Source: Kutzneria sp044547355 (lineage in GTDB: Bacteria > Actinomycetota > Actinomycetes > Mycobacteriales > Pseudonocardiaceae). From it: a stretch of DNA of 64,000 nt. The stretch is taken from the NCBI RefSeq assembly GCF_044547355.1, contig NZ_JBIUAG010000027.1, forward strand, positions 1 to 64,000, read 5' to 3'. The notes beneath the pieces are model-generated. The model saw only the letters and a program-made list of their open reading frames with translations. It ran no database searches and had not been told where the DNA came from. Within the stretch, counting starts at the first letter, position 1; each line of letters opens with the position of its first letter. The position numbers and the translations under genes were made by a program. Below are positions 55,263-63,646 of this stretch, piece by piece.

Positions 55263-56522
55263 ATGGGACATGGGGGTTTCGTCGCCGAGTCCGGTCTGGT
55301 CGGCGACGGCGCAGACCTGGGGCAGCTGCTGCGCGGGTTCCGCGCGGAGCTTGGTCTCACCCAGAAGCAAGTGGCCGACCTCAGCTCGCTGAGCGTGCGT
55401 GCGATCCGCGATCTGGAGGCGGGGCGGTCGCGCCGGCCGCACGACGCGACGATCGGGTTGCTGGCGGAGGCGCTGCGGCTCAGCGAGTCCAGTCGGCAGC
55501 TGCTGGCCAGCGCGGCCGGCCGGGTGTCGCTCGTCCCGTCCGTCGAGGGGACGCCGCAGCCGGCCCCGGTGCCGACAACCGCGCTGGTGGGGCGGGAGCA
55601 CGAGGTGCGGGCGCTGTCCGAGCTGCTCCGCTCGGGCAACCGGCTGGTCTCGGTGGTGGGCCTGGCCGGCGTCGGCAAGACCCACCTGGCCATGGAGGTG
55701 GCCTGGCGCCTGGACTCCGATGATCACCTGTCCGTGCTGTGGGTGGCGGACGCCGAGACGCTGGACGACCGGCTCGCGGTCGCCGGCCAGGCCCACGGCA
55801 CGCTGCTCGTGCTCGACGACTACGACGAGAACCGGATCGCCGGGCCGCGCCTGCTGCGACTCCTGCGCGACCGCCCGGACCTGCGCATCCTGCTGACCGG
55901 CCGGGAGCCGGACGAACCGCCGGAGGCCCTGACCTTCCCGCTGCAGCCGCTGGCCGTCCCGTCCACCGACCTGGACGGCGACCCGGCCCGGATCGAGGCC
56001 GTGCCGTCGGTTTCCCTGCTCTGCCGGGACATCTGCCGGGTGTGGCCGGAGTTCGAGCTGACCCGGGCCAACGGGCCGGCGCTGGCCAAGATCTGCCGGT
56101 CGCTGGACGGCATCCCGGCGGCCCTGGAGGTGTGCGCCGAGCTGTGCCTCGCGCACCCGCCCCAGCTGATGGCCGAGCAGCTGGAGCCGGCGGCGCTGGT
56201 GGCGGCGGCCGAGGACGGCTGGTACGAGGACATGAGCCGGTCGCTGGCCCGCGCGGCCAGCACTTTGGACGAGCAGTGCCGTCAGCTCCTCGCCGTGCTG
56301 GCCGGCGTGCCCGGCCGCTGGACGCTGGCGGAGGCGGCGCGGCGGAGCGGGCTGGGCCTGTACGAGATGGCACGGCAGGTGCGGGCCCTGATGCTGCTGG
56401 GCGTGGTGCGCCGCGAGGAGGGGCCGGACGGCCCGTGCTTCTCCGTGCTCAATCTGGTGCGCCGGGAACTGCCGCTGTTTCTGCCGCCGGTAGTGCCGCC
56501 GGCGCAAGGGGATCGGCCTTAG
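55263..56522 (+). CDS. XRE HTH plus NB-ARC regulator, no TPR
   Basis: A 419-residue protein. A Cro/C1-type HTH occupies residues 18-78 (LGLTQKQVADLSSLSVRAIR). A linker and an NB-ARC ATPase with Walker A GLAGVGKTH (132-140) and Walker B LLVLDDYD (near 180) follow, then a short winged-helix region. The long C-terminal TPR sensor usually found in this architecture is absent. It is a probable ATP-dependent transcription regulator at the edge of the NRPS cluster. Confidence 0.82.
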   Translation: MGHGGFVAESGLVGDGADLGQLLRGFRAELGLTQKQVADLSSLSVRAIRDLEAGRSRRPHDATIGLLAEALRLSESSRQLLASAAGRVSLVPSVEGTPQPAPVPTTALVGREHEVRALSELLRSGNRLVSVVGLAGVGKTHLAMEVAWRLDSDDHLSVLWVADAETLDDRLAVAGQAHGTLLVLDDYDENRIAGPRLLRLLRDRPDLRILLTGREPDEPPEALTFPLQPLAVPSTDLDGDPARIEAVPSVSLLCRDICRVWPEFELTRANGPALAKICRSLDGIPAALEVCAELCLAHPPQLMAEQLEPAALVAAAEDGWYEDMSRSLARAASTLDEQCRQLLAVLAGVPGRWTLAEAARRSGLGLYEMARQVRALMLLGVVRREEGPDGPCFSVLNLVRRELPLFLPPVVPPAQGDRP

Positions 56523-56601
56523 AATTGAAACGCCCTCTGTCGGTGCAGGAGGGCAATGGGTGGTTGCTTTTTGGCGCGCCGAAATGAATGGGGGAGAAGG
56601 C

Positions 56602-57291
56602 ATGGATCTGTTCGACGCGAATGCCGCCGGTTGGAGGAGGAACCGTCTGGGTCCGGCGATTTCCGCCGCCCGCGGCCGACCGAGCGGCGGCGGCGTGCGC
56701 ATCCTGGTGTCCGCCCCGGAACCGGAGCGGCTGTGGTACACCGCCGCGCTGCGTGGCGTGCGGGGGGTCGACCGGGTCATATTTGTCGCCGAACGGGACC
56801 TCACCGCCACCGCGGGCCGGTTCGAACCGGCGCTGATCGTGGTGTCGATCCGGGGACTCGTCGGCGGGATGCGGGCGATCTACCAGCTGCTCGACCCGGA
56901 GCTGGGCCGTCGCCGGGTGGTCGCGGCGATCCAGGGTTTCGACGCCGACCTGGACCGTGTGCTGCGGCGACTGGGCGTGGAGTGCTGTGTGATACGCCCG
57001 CGCGACCCGTCGACCCTGCGGGATCGGATCCGGCGCGGCGTGGTGGGTGAGCAGCGCCAACCGGCGTCGGCGGTGGTCGACGGCAGCGCGGCGACGGCCC
57101 GCGTGGTGGCCGGTGTCGTGCGCGGCGCCGACAAGGCGGTGTCCGCGCATGACGTCGCGGCCAGCTGCGGGCTGTCCGTGGTCACCGCCCGGCGCTACCT
57201 CAAGCAGTTCGTGGTCGAGGGGCACGCCGAGGTGGACGTGCTGCACCGGGCGGTCGGCCGCCCGATCAGCATGTACCGCTGGTCGGAATGA
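56602..57291 (+). CDS. atypical response regulator with CitB/DcuR-type HTH
   Basis: A 229-residue protein. Residues about 46-135 have a receiver-like alternation (VRILVSAPE, PALIVVSIRG, VVAAIQGF), but the phospho-acceptor Asp position reads VVSIR, so phosphorylation is not expected. The C-terminus (about 175-229) matches the CitB/DcuR winged helix: VSAHDVAASCGLSVVTARRY, later VGRPISMYRW. GGGGGAGAAGG before ATG 56602 supports the start. No kinase is adjacent. It is probably an orphan pathway regulator. Confidence 0.75.
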   Translation: MDLFDANAAGWRRNRLGPAISAARGRPSGGGVRILVSAPEPERLWYTAALRGVRGVDRVIFVAERDLTATAGRFEPALIVVSIRGLVGGMRAIYQLLDPELGRRRVVAAIQGFDADLDRVLRRLGVECCVIRPRDPSTLRDRIRRGVVGEQRQPASAVVDGSAATARVVAGVVRGADKAVSAHDVAASCGLSVVTARRYLKQFVVEGHAEVDVLHRAVGRPISMYRWSE

Positions 57292-57389
57292 CGGCTCGGT
57301 TTTCCTATCTTTGCTTTGTTGACCCTCACCCGCGTGCCGCCGCTACGGTGGCTATCAAGCGAAAAGCTCGGTGAGGAACGGAGAAGCCC

Positions 57390-58568
57390 GTGTTCGACGA
57401 CGATTCTCGGCCGCGTCGCGTGTCCATTTTCGACACCACTCTCCGCGATGGTGAACAGGCCCCGCGCAATGCCATGACGCCCGGTGACAAGCTCCGGCTC
57501 GCGCTGCGGTTGGAGGCACTGGGCGTGGACGTGGTCGAGTCCGGGTTTCCGGCGTCCTCGCCGGCCGAGGCCGAGGCCACCCGGCTCATTTCCGAACATC
57601 TGAGCACCGCCCGGTTCGCCACGTTCTGTCGGGCCGTGCGGGCCGACGTCGAGGCGGCGGTCAACGCCGGCGGGACGCGCAACCACCAGGTCCAGATCCT
57701 GGCCACCTCCAGCGACCTGCACCTGGACCGCAAGCGGCGGATCTCGCGGGACGAGTCGGTGCGGGAGATCGCGCAGACGGTTGCGGCGGCGCGCGACCTC
57801 GGCGTCCAGGACGTGTCCGTAGCCCTGGAGGACGCCTCGCGCGGGGCCGACGACCTGCTGCGCGCCCAGGTCGACGTGGCCCTGGAGCAGGGGGCGAACT
57901 GCATCGTCGTGCCGGACACGTCCGGCTGCATGTCGCCGGCGGAGTACGGGAGCCTGCTGGCCCGCGTCCGGGCCTGGACGCCGTCCTCGGTGACCCTGCT
58001 GACGCACTGCCACGACGACTTCGGGCTGGCCCAGGCCAACACGCTGGCCGGTCTCCAGGCCGGCGCGGACGGCGCGCAGGTGACGCTCGGCGGCATCGGC
58101 GAGCGGGCCGGCAACGCTGCCATGGAGGAGCTGGTGGCGCTGTTGGCGTACAAGAGCGACCAGCTCGGGTTGCGCACCGACGTCGACACCGCCGGCATGT
58201 ACGAGGTGTACACGATGCTGCTGGACGTGATCGGCCTGGAACAGCCCCGCAACAAGCCGATCTTCGGCGCCTACGCGTTCGGCAGCGCCGCCGGCATCCA
58301 CCAGCAGGGAATCCTGCGCGACCCGGCCACCTACGAGTACGTGGAGCCGGCGCGCTTCGGCCGCGAGCGGTCGATCGTGATCGCCCGCCACTCGGGTCGG
58401 TCCGTGCTGCGCCACCTCCTGGACGAGCTGGGCGCGCGGCTGACCGACGAGCGGATCGACGACCTGTACCGCCGGCACATCACCGAGCGTCCCGGCGGGG
58501 ACTGCGAGGACATCTCGGAGCTGCGCGAGCGGTTGGCCGGCGAGCTGGCGCTCAGCGCCGCCGGCTGA
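57390..58568 (+). CDS. LeuA/homocitrate-synthase-like HMGL-domain enzyme
   Basis: A 392-residue acyl-CoA:2-oxoacid condensing enzyme. The TIM barrel starts IFDTTLRDGEQAPRNAM near residue 13; metal ligands are in LLTHCHDDFG near 206, and a conserved GGIGERAGNA follows. At this length it lacks the LeuA regulatory domain, like homocitrate, citramalate or re-citrate synthases. In a biosynthetic setting it could extend a 2-oxoacid to a non-standard amino-acid precursor. No LeuCD/LeuB partners are in the window. The GTG at 57390 has a GGAG site 9 bases upstream. Confidence 0.85.
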   Translation: MFDDDSRPRRVSIFDTTLRDGEQAPRNAMTPGDKLRLALRLEALGVDVVESGFPASSPAEAEATRLISEHLSTARFATFCRAVRADVEAAVNAGGTRNHQVQILATSSDLHLDRKRRISRDESVREIAQTVAAARDLGVQDVSVALEDASRGADDLLRAQVDVALEQGANCIVVPDTSGCMSPAEYGSLLARVRAWTPSSVTLLTHCHDDFGLAQANTLAGLQAGADGAQVTLGGIGERAGNAAMEELVALLAYKSDQLGLRTDVDTAGMYEVYTMLLDVIGLEQPRNKPIFGAYAFGSAAGIHQQGILRDPATYEYVEPARFGRERSIVIARHSGRSVLRHLLDELGARLTDERIDDLYRRHITERPGGDCEDISELRERLAGELALSAAG

Positions 58569-58570
58569 GG

Positions 58571-59167
58571 TCAGGTGGCCAGGTAGCGGCCCATCAGGAC
58601 CGTCGTCTCGGCGAGCACTGCCGGGTCGCCGGCCGGCTGGTCCCGGAAGGCGATGTCGAGCAGCTGTCCGCCGACCTCGACCGCAAGTCGGCAACGCAGC
58701 GCGGTGACGTCGTCGTCCGGGGCGCCGTAGCCGCGCACCAGCGCCGCGCGGAGCCGGTCGGCGATCGCCAGGTCGGTCCGCGTGGCCTCGGCCCGCAGCG
58801 CGCTGCCGCTGGGCACCTGGTAGCGCACGCGGCGGTAGCCGGACAGCACCCGAAACCGGTCGGCGTACGCGTCGACGAGGTCGCCGAGCAGGACGTCGAG
58901 CGTGGCGGGCAGGGGGTCGGCGGTGATCCGGTCGGCGATCTCGACGTCGATCCGCAACCAGTCCCGGACCAGGGCGGCGACGATCGCCTCCTTGTCCGGG
59001 AAGTACCGGTAGAGGACGCCGACCGAGACGCCGGCCGTCGCGGCGATCAGCTTGGTGCCCAGCTCCTCGTACGCCGTGTCCGCCAGCAGCCGGCCGGCGG
59101 CGGCCACGATCCGGGCGTACTTCTCCCGGCTGCGCCGCTGCTGTGGTTCGGCCGGCTGGGTGGGCAT
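58571..59167 (-). CDS. TetR-family regulator of the MFS exporter
   Basis: A 198-residue TetR protein with HTH at about residues 35-60 (LIAATAGVSVGVLYRYFPDK) and a C-terminal ligand domain. GAGGAG 7 bases before ATG 59167. It is divergent from the MFS gene across 48 bp and converges with the LeuA-like gene, leaving 2 bp. The CGAAC-N9-GTTCG dyad at 59198-59216 is a plausible operator through which it represses the exporter. Confidence 0.9.
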   Translation of the reverse strand: MPTQPAEPQQRRSREKYARIVAAAGRLLADTAYEELGTKLIAATAGVSVGVLYRYFPDKEAIVAALVRDWLRIDVEIADRITADPLPATLDVLLGDLVDAYADRFRVLSGYRRVRYQVPSGSALRAEATRTDLAIADRLRAALVRGYGAPDDDVTALRCRLAVEVGGQLLDIAFRDQPAGDPAVLAETTVLMGRYLAT

Positions 59168-59179
59168 GGCGCGCTCCTC

Positions 59180-59216
59180 TTGACACTCGATCGAAGCCGA
59201 ACCAGAGTCTAGTTCG
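59180..59216 (+). promoter_or_regulatory. MFS promoter with overlapping TetR operator
   Basis: TTGACA (59180-59185), a 17-bp spacer and CAGAGT (59203-59208) are followed 7 bases later by the GTG at 59216, a near-consensus leaderless promoter. The dyad CGAAC (59198-59202) and GTTCG (59212-59216) overlaps the -10 box and start site, the expected position for repression. Confidence 0.55.
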
Positions 59217-60424
59217 TGTTTGCGTCGCTGAGCACACGGCGCGCCCGGCTGGGGCCCTCGTTCGGCAGGCTGCGGGCCGCGGTGGCGGCGTCCAGCCTGG
59301 GGGACGGCATGCGCCTGGTGGCGTTGCCGCTGCTCGCCGCACAGCTGACCGCCGATCCACGCCAGATCGCCGCCGTGTCGCTGGCCGAGCAGCTGCCGTG
59401 GCTGTTGTTCGGGCTGCTGGCCGGGGCACTGGCCGACCGCTGGGACCGCCGCCGTGTGCTCTGGCTCGTCGACGCGGCGCGAGCCGGCGTCATGGCGGCG
59501 CTGGTGGTGGCCACGGTCCTGCACGCGACGACCATCGTCCTGCTGGTCGTGGTGGGTTTCCTGCTCGGCTGCGGACAGGCGCTGTACGACGCCGCGTGGT
59601 CGGCCATGGTGCCGGCGGTGGTGTCGCCACCGCAGTTCGTGCCGGCCAACGCTCGGTTGCAGAGCAGTTCGGTGGTCGCCGAGACGTTGGTGGGGACGCC
59701 GGTCGGCGCGGCGCTGTTCGGCGTGGCGGTCGCGCTGCCACTCGCCGTGGACGCGTCCTCCTTCGCCGCCGCGGCGCTGTTCGTGTTGTTCGTACGTGTT
59801 GACCGGCCGGCGGTTCGGGACCGGCCGGTGTCCCTTCGACGATCGATGATCCAGGGCGCGGGCTGGCTCTGGCGCCATCCGCTGCTCCGGCGACTCTGCC
59901 TGGTCGCAGGGGTCACCAACCTCGTGGGTGGCGGACTGATCGCCATGCTCGTGCTGTACACGCGGCAGGTGCTGGGGCTGAGCAGCGTCGGATACGGCCT
60001 GGTGGTCGCGTCGTTCGCGGTGGGCGGGCTGGTCGGCTCCGGGCTGGCGGCGCGGCTGACCAGCCGTCTCGGCGCGGGCCGTGTGCTCCGATCGGCCACC
60101 GCCGGCACGGCCGTGGCGATCGCGGTCGCGGGTGCGGCCGGTTCCGGGTTCGTGGCCGGCGCCGCCATCGCGGCCTGTGGGGCGGCCAACCTGGTCTGGA
60201 ACGTCACGGCGGTGTCCCTACGCCAGCGGCTCGTGCCGGACGAGCTGCTCGGCCGGGTCACCGTCGCCTATCGCATGGTCGCCGCCGGGGCCAATGCCAT
60301 CGGCGCGGCCGCGGCCGGCTTCGCGGCGACCCTGACCGACCTGCGCACGCTGTTCTTCGTCTGGGCCGCAATGTTGTTGGCCGCCACACTGATCAGCACC
60401 AAAGAGGCGTCGTCACCCGAGTGA
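59216..60424 (+). CDS. MFS exporter (MFS_3/EntS-like)
   Basis: A 402-residue major facilitator with 10-12 hydrophobic helices and the inter-helix motif GALADRWDRRRVL near residue 71, typical of the MFS_3 drug/siderophore exporter group. It sits opposite the P450/peptide operon and overlaps the P450 gene end by 12 bp. It is therefore a reasonable exporter for the modified peptide predicted from that operon, or an immunity pump. Confidence 0.9.
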   Translation: MFASLSTRRARLGPSFGRLRAAVAASSLGDGMRLVALPLLAAQLTADPRQIAAVSLAEQLPWLLFGLLAGALADRWDRRRVLWLVDAARAGVMAALVVATVLHATTIVLLVVVGFLLGCGQALYDAAWSAMVPAVVSPPQFVPANARLQSSSVVAETLVGTPVGAALFGVAVALPLAVDASSFAAAALFVLFVRVDRPAVRDRPVSLRRSMIQGAGWLWRHPLLRRLCLVAGVTNLVGGGLIAMLVLYTRQVLGLSSVGYGLVVASFAVGGLVGSGLAARLTSRLGAGRVLRSATAGTAVAIAVAGAAGSGFVAGAAIAACGAANLVWNVTAVSLRQRLVPDELLGRVTVAYRMVAAGANAIGAAAAGFAATLTDLRTLFFVWAAMLLAATLISTKEASSPE

Positions 60425-61678
60425 GTCCCAGCCGCCGACAGCCGACTCGGGGCGCAGCAGACCGTCGGACATCACCGCGACAGCCTCCGGGTGTGGGGCG
60501 CGGATCGCGTGCCGTGAGGCCAGCACGGTCGTCAGGACGGTCAGCAGCCGCATCGCCAGGGCCGAACCGGGGCAGATCCGGGGACCGGCGCCGAACGGCA
60601 GATAGGTGTTGGGCGGATGCGGCGTCCGCCCGGTCAGCCACCGCCCCGGGTCGAACCGGTCCGGCCGCGGCCAGTACCGCTCGTCCCGGTGCACGGTGAA
60701 CGGGCAGACCAGCACCTGTTCGCCGGAACGGATCCGATAGCCGCCGACCTCAGTGGGGCGCAACGCAGTCCGTGTCAGCAGCCACTGCGGCGGATGCAGC
60801 CGCAGCGTCTCCTTGACGAAGGCCGTCGCGAGCGGCAGGCCGTCCGATCCGGCCCTCGACTCGTCGCTGATGGCGGCGGCGAGCTCGGGTTCGGCGGCCA
60901 GGCGCAGCACGATCCACGTCAGCGCCGTGCCGGGGACGCCGTGCGATGCGAACAGCGCCATCCGCATGGTGGCGACGATCAAGTCCTCGTCCGTAGAGCC
61001 CGCGATCAGCTCGTCGAGCAGGTCCTCAGGTTGGCGCCGGTCGGCGGCGCGGCGGTCGGCGACACACGCGGCCAGCACACCACGCAGCTCGGCATCGGAC
61101 CTGCGGGCCGCTGCGGCCAGCGGCCGCCACGAGAACCGGCGGCGGGACTCGCCATCCACCAGCGCGGCCAGGGACTTGGTGAAGAGCTGGTCCGCGCGGG
61201 CGGCCGTCCCGGCGCGGAAGTCGGGCCGGGGATCACCACCCAGGCAGAAGTCGACGATGAGCCGGCCGGTGATCGCGCGGCAGGCCCCCAGCAACTCGCC
61301 GGTGCCGCCGACGTGGGCCGCTACCAGCGCGGCGGCCTCGGCCGTGGACTGGTCCAGGCCGTCGGCGGCCAGCCGGGAGGCGACGCCGCGCCACATGGTC
61401 CGGCGCAAGAGCATCCACCGCTCCAGCCCCGCCGCCTGGGCGGCCCGCTGACGCCGCCCGCCCAGCTGCGAGGTCTCCAACAGGTAGGTGTCGTTGGTGC
61501 GGGCCAGCACCTCGTGGGCAGCTGAGGGATGGTGCGCCACGAGCGTGCCCGGCGCAAGCCGGACCACGTCGCCGTAGCGGGGCCGGCTGTCGCGCAGCCA
61601 GCCGATCCGGTCGGCCAGATAGTCGGGCATGTCGCCAACGAGCCAGCGGCCGCGAGGGCCGGGGATTTTCGTGAGCAC
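60413..61678 (-). CDS. cytochrome P450 beside a tiny peptide gene (RiPP-modifying candidate)
   Basis: A 421-residue P450 with ExxR in KETLRLHPP, a PERF-like RPDRFDPGRW, and heme motif FGAGPRICPGSALAM near the C-terminus. The I-helix reads ASHGVPGTALTW: the usual acid/Thr pair of (A/G)Gx(D/E)T is not present, Pro-Gly replaces it, and a Thr follows. Loss of the acid is known in some P450s with unusual chemistry such as cross-linking. GTG at 61678 has AGGAG 9 bases upstream and is preferred over ATG 61750, which would run through a stable hairpin and the peptide gene. It is the last gene of the operon. Confidence 0.88.
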   Translation of the reverse strand: MLTKIPGPRGRWLVGDMPDYLADRIGWLRDSRPRYGDVVRLAPGTLVAHHPSAAHEVLARTNDTYLLETSQLGGRRQRAAQAAGLERWMLLRRTMWRGVASRLAADGLDQSTAEAAALVAAHVGGTGELLGACRAITGRLIVDFCLGGDPRPDFRAGTAARADQLFTKSLAALVDGESRRRFSWRPLAAAARRSDAELRGVLAACVADRRAADRRQPEDLLDELIAGSTDEDLIVATMRMALFASHGVPGTALTWIVLRLAAEPELAAAISDESRAGSDGLPLATAFVKETLRLHPPQWLLTRTALRPTEVGGYRIRSGEQVLVCPFTVHRDERYWPRPDRFDPGRWLTGRTPHPPNTYLPFGAGPRICPGSALAMRLLTVLTTVLASRHAIRAPHPEAVAVMSDGLLRPESAVGGWDSLG

Positions 61679-61699
61679 TGGTCGCTTCTCCTGGGACAG

Positions 61700-61726
61700 G
61701 GCGGCCGCCGCGGCGCGGCGGCCGCC
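61700..61726 (-). terminator. 12-bp GC hairpin between peptide and P450 genes (attenuator)
   Basis: Bases 61700-61711 and 61715-61726 are a perfect inverted repeat around GGC. It lies between the stop of the 27-codon gene (61734) and the P450 start (61678). In RiPP operons such hairpins let the precursor be made in excess over the enzyme. No T-tract is present, so partial read-through is expected. Confidence 0.65.
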
Positions 61727-61733
61727 ACCGGGA

Positions 61734-61817
61734 TCAGGTGCAGTCCACATAGAGGTACGCGCCGCTGAACCGGGCGCCCTTGGCGCGCATGGCCAGCATT
61801 CGCAGGTATCGCATCAT
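61734..61817 (-). CDS. 27-residue peptide, candidate P450-RiPP precursor
   Basis: ATG at 61817 has a GGAGG site 7 bases upstream and overlaps the permease stop (ATGA), so it is coupled. The peptide begins MMRYLRMLAMRAKGAR, a basic leader, and ends FSGAYLYVDCT, an aromatic segment with Tyr21, Tyr23 and Cys26. No other frame in this stretch has such initiation signals. A tiny gene immediately before a P450 is the layout of biarylitide, cittilin and atropopeptide RiPPs, where the P450 links aromatic side chains. The MRYL start recalls the biarylitide pentapeptides, but the rest is different. No protease or methyltransferase is adjacent. A regulatory leader peptide for the P450 is the alternative. 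Confidence 0.7.
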   Translation of the reverse strand: MMRYLRMLAMRAKGARFSGAYLYVDCT

Positions 61818-63646
61818 GTTCTCACCTCCTCCGGGTGTTCGAGACCGGTCCGGGCCGCCGGTTCGGTCGCCCGAACCGCGTGCAGATCCGGTGTGTCGTA
61901 ACCGGATCGCACCGCCCAGAAGTAGGCGGCCACCCCGACCAAGGCCGCCACGGCGGTGTCGTACGGGAAGGGCAGGACCGTCGACGGGCCGTAGGAACCG
62001 CCGTAGGACAACAGGTACAGCACCAGCACCAGCGCCATCACCCACCCGCCGGAGGCGACCTCCCGCCGCCCGTCGGGGTCGGCCAGCCACAGCAAGGCCG
62101 CGGTCGCCGCGGCCACCGCCGCCACACACAGCGCCCAGAACACCAGGAACGGCAGGCTGTTCCGGCCGAGCGGTCCGAACACCTGCACCACGGTCCACGC
62201 CGCCAGGAAGGCGACGCCGACCGCAGTCCCGGCTGGCCGGGCGATGCGCCCCTGCGCCGGCGCCTGCACGGCCGCGTAGAGGGGGATCGCCACGAACAGG
62301 CTCGCGACGACGCCGCGCAGCACGTCGAAACCCGCCCAGTACACGACCATCGCGGCCGCGAGGAAACCCAGCGGAGACAACACCGTTGTGCCGCGGAGAA
62401 CAAACGGGCGGGGCAGGTCGCCGGCGGTCCGCCGCAGGATGGGCACCTGCGGACCGGCCGCGAGATAGGTCAGCGAGGCGGTGGCGCTGGTGTAGCCGAT
62501 CAGTTGGTACCAGCCGGGAAACGGCACGAAGAACAGGCAGCCCAGCACCAGGCAGGCGACCAGGCCGGCCCAGGGCGCCCCGGACCGGGCGCCGACGCGG
62601 GCGAACCAGCGCGGCAGGCTGCCCTGCGCCGCCATGCCGTACGCCGCACGCGCGCCGTCCCCGAGATAGATCCAGCCGGCGCCGGTGGGGGACACCAGCG
62701 CGTCCACGAGCAGCACCGAGCCGAACGCGCCCAGCAGGGCGTTGCCCGACGCCTGCAACGCCGAGTACAAGGGTTGGCTGGCCCAGTTGCTGCCCTCCAG
62801 CGCCGACCAGTCCCCCGGCCGCAGTCCCATGCTCGACCAGTTGATCGCGCCCACGAACGCCACCTGCAACAGCAGGTAGATCACCGCCGTCAGCACCACG
62901 GAGAACACCGTGGCCAGCAGGATCGCCCGCTGGGGGCGCCGCGCCTCGCCGCCGAAGTTCACGCCCTCCCGGAAGCCCTGGAACGCGAAGATGATCCCGG
63001 ACACCGCCACGGCGTTGAGCACGGCCCCGCCGCCACGCGGCGCGAAGCCGCCGCCCGCGGTGAAGTTCGAGCCCCGGAAGACCACGAACAGCAGCACGAA
63101 CGTGAGCACCGGCACGATCACCTTCCACCAGGTGATCCACTGGTTGAGGCGGCCGAGGAAGCGCACGCCGACCACGTTGATCAGGAAGAAGCACAGCATC
63201 AGGGCGACCGCGCCGGCGATGCCCGCTCCGGTCAGCCGGGTGTCGCCACCGTCGGCGGCCACGAGGTCGACGCCCCACCACCGGTGCACGTACCCGGCCG
63301 CGTACTGCACGACGCCGAGCGCCTCGACCGACACGGTGGTGATGCCGCCCAGGATCAGCGACCAGCTCATCAGGAACCCGAAGAACCGGCCGTGGGTCAG
63401 GTACGGGTAGCGCGCGATGCCGCCGGTGCGCGGCAGCATGGTCGCGGTCTCGGCGTAGTTCAGGGCCATGGCGATCACCAGGCCGGCGGCCAGGACCCAG
63501 GACAGGACCACCGCCGGGCCGGCGACGGCCCCGGCGGACAGCACCGCGAACAGCCAGCCGGACCCGATGATCGACCCGACCGAGATGAACAGCAGTTGCT
63601 GGGTGGACAGGTCGCGGCGCAGCAACCGGTCCGGCTGGTCGGACAT
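61814..63646 (-). CDS. APC-superfamily amino acid permease
   Basis: A 610-residue integral membrane protein with 12 or more hydrophobic helices. The N-terminal signature LLFISVGSIIGSGWLFAVL near residues 18-36 is the APC helix-1 substrate loop. It would import an amino acid or related cation by proton symport. The start ATG (63646) shares a base with the stop of the opine-dehydrogenase-like gene, and its stop overlaps the peptide gene start. It may supply or export a metabolite for that enzyme. Confidence 0.9.
   Translation of the reverse strand: MSDQPDRLLRRDLSTQQLLFISVGSIIGSGWLFAVLSAGAVAGPAVVLSWVLAAGLVIAMALNYAETATMLPRTGGIARYPYLTHGRFFGFLMSWSLILGGITTVSVEALGVVQYAAGYVHRWWGVDLVAADGGDTRLTGAGIAGAVALMLCFFLINVVGVRFLGRLNQWITWWKVIVPVLTFVLLFVVFRGSNFTAGGGFAPRGGGAVLNAVAVSGIIFAFQGFREGVNFGGEARRPQRAILLATVFSVVLTAVIYLLLQVAFVGAINWSSMGLRPGDWSALEGSNWASQPLYSALQASGNALLGAFGSVLLVDALVSPTGAGWIYLGDGARAAYGMAAQGSLPRWFARVGARSGAPWAGLVACLVLGCLFFVPFPGWYQLIGYTSATASLTYLAAGPQVPILRRTAGDLPRPFVLRGTTVLSPLGFLAAAMVVYWAGFDVLRGVVASLFVAIPLYAAVQAPAQGRIARPAGTAVGVAFLAAWTVVQVFGPLGRNSLPFLVFWALCVAAVAAATAALLWLADPDGRREVASGGWVMALVLVLYLLSYGGSYGPSTVLPFPYDTAVAALVGVAAYFWAVRSGYDTPDLHAVRATEPAARTGLEHPEEVRT
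61825..61829 (-). promoter_or_regulatory. strong ribosome binding site of the 27-codon gene
   Basis: On the minus strand GGAGGAGG precedes the ATG at 61817, with 7 bases after the last GGAGG. It lies inside the permease 3' end and is the strongest ribosome binding site seen in this part of the window, arguing that the small gene is really translated. Confidence 0.7.

Noticed and set aside
61679..61750. ATG at 61750 as the start of the P450 at 60413
   Set aside because: It would extend the P450 through a perfect 12-bp hairpin and into the peptide gene. The GTG at 61678 has AGGAG at good distance and begins just before the usual PGPRG P450 start.
61814..63646. APC permease as the RiPP exporter
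   Set aside because: APC proteins are amino acid symporters or antiporters. The divergent MFS pump is the more credible exporter, though this is not proven.
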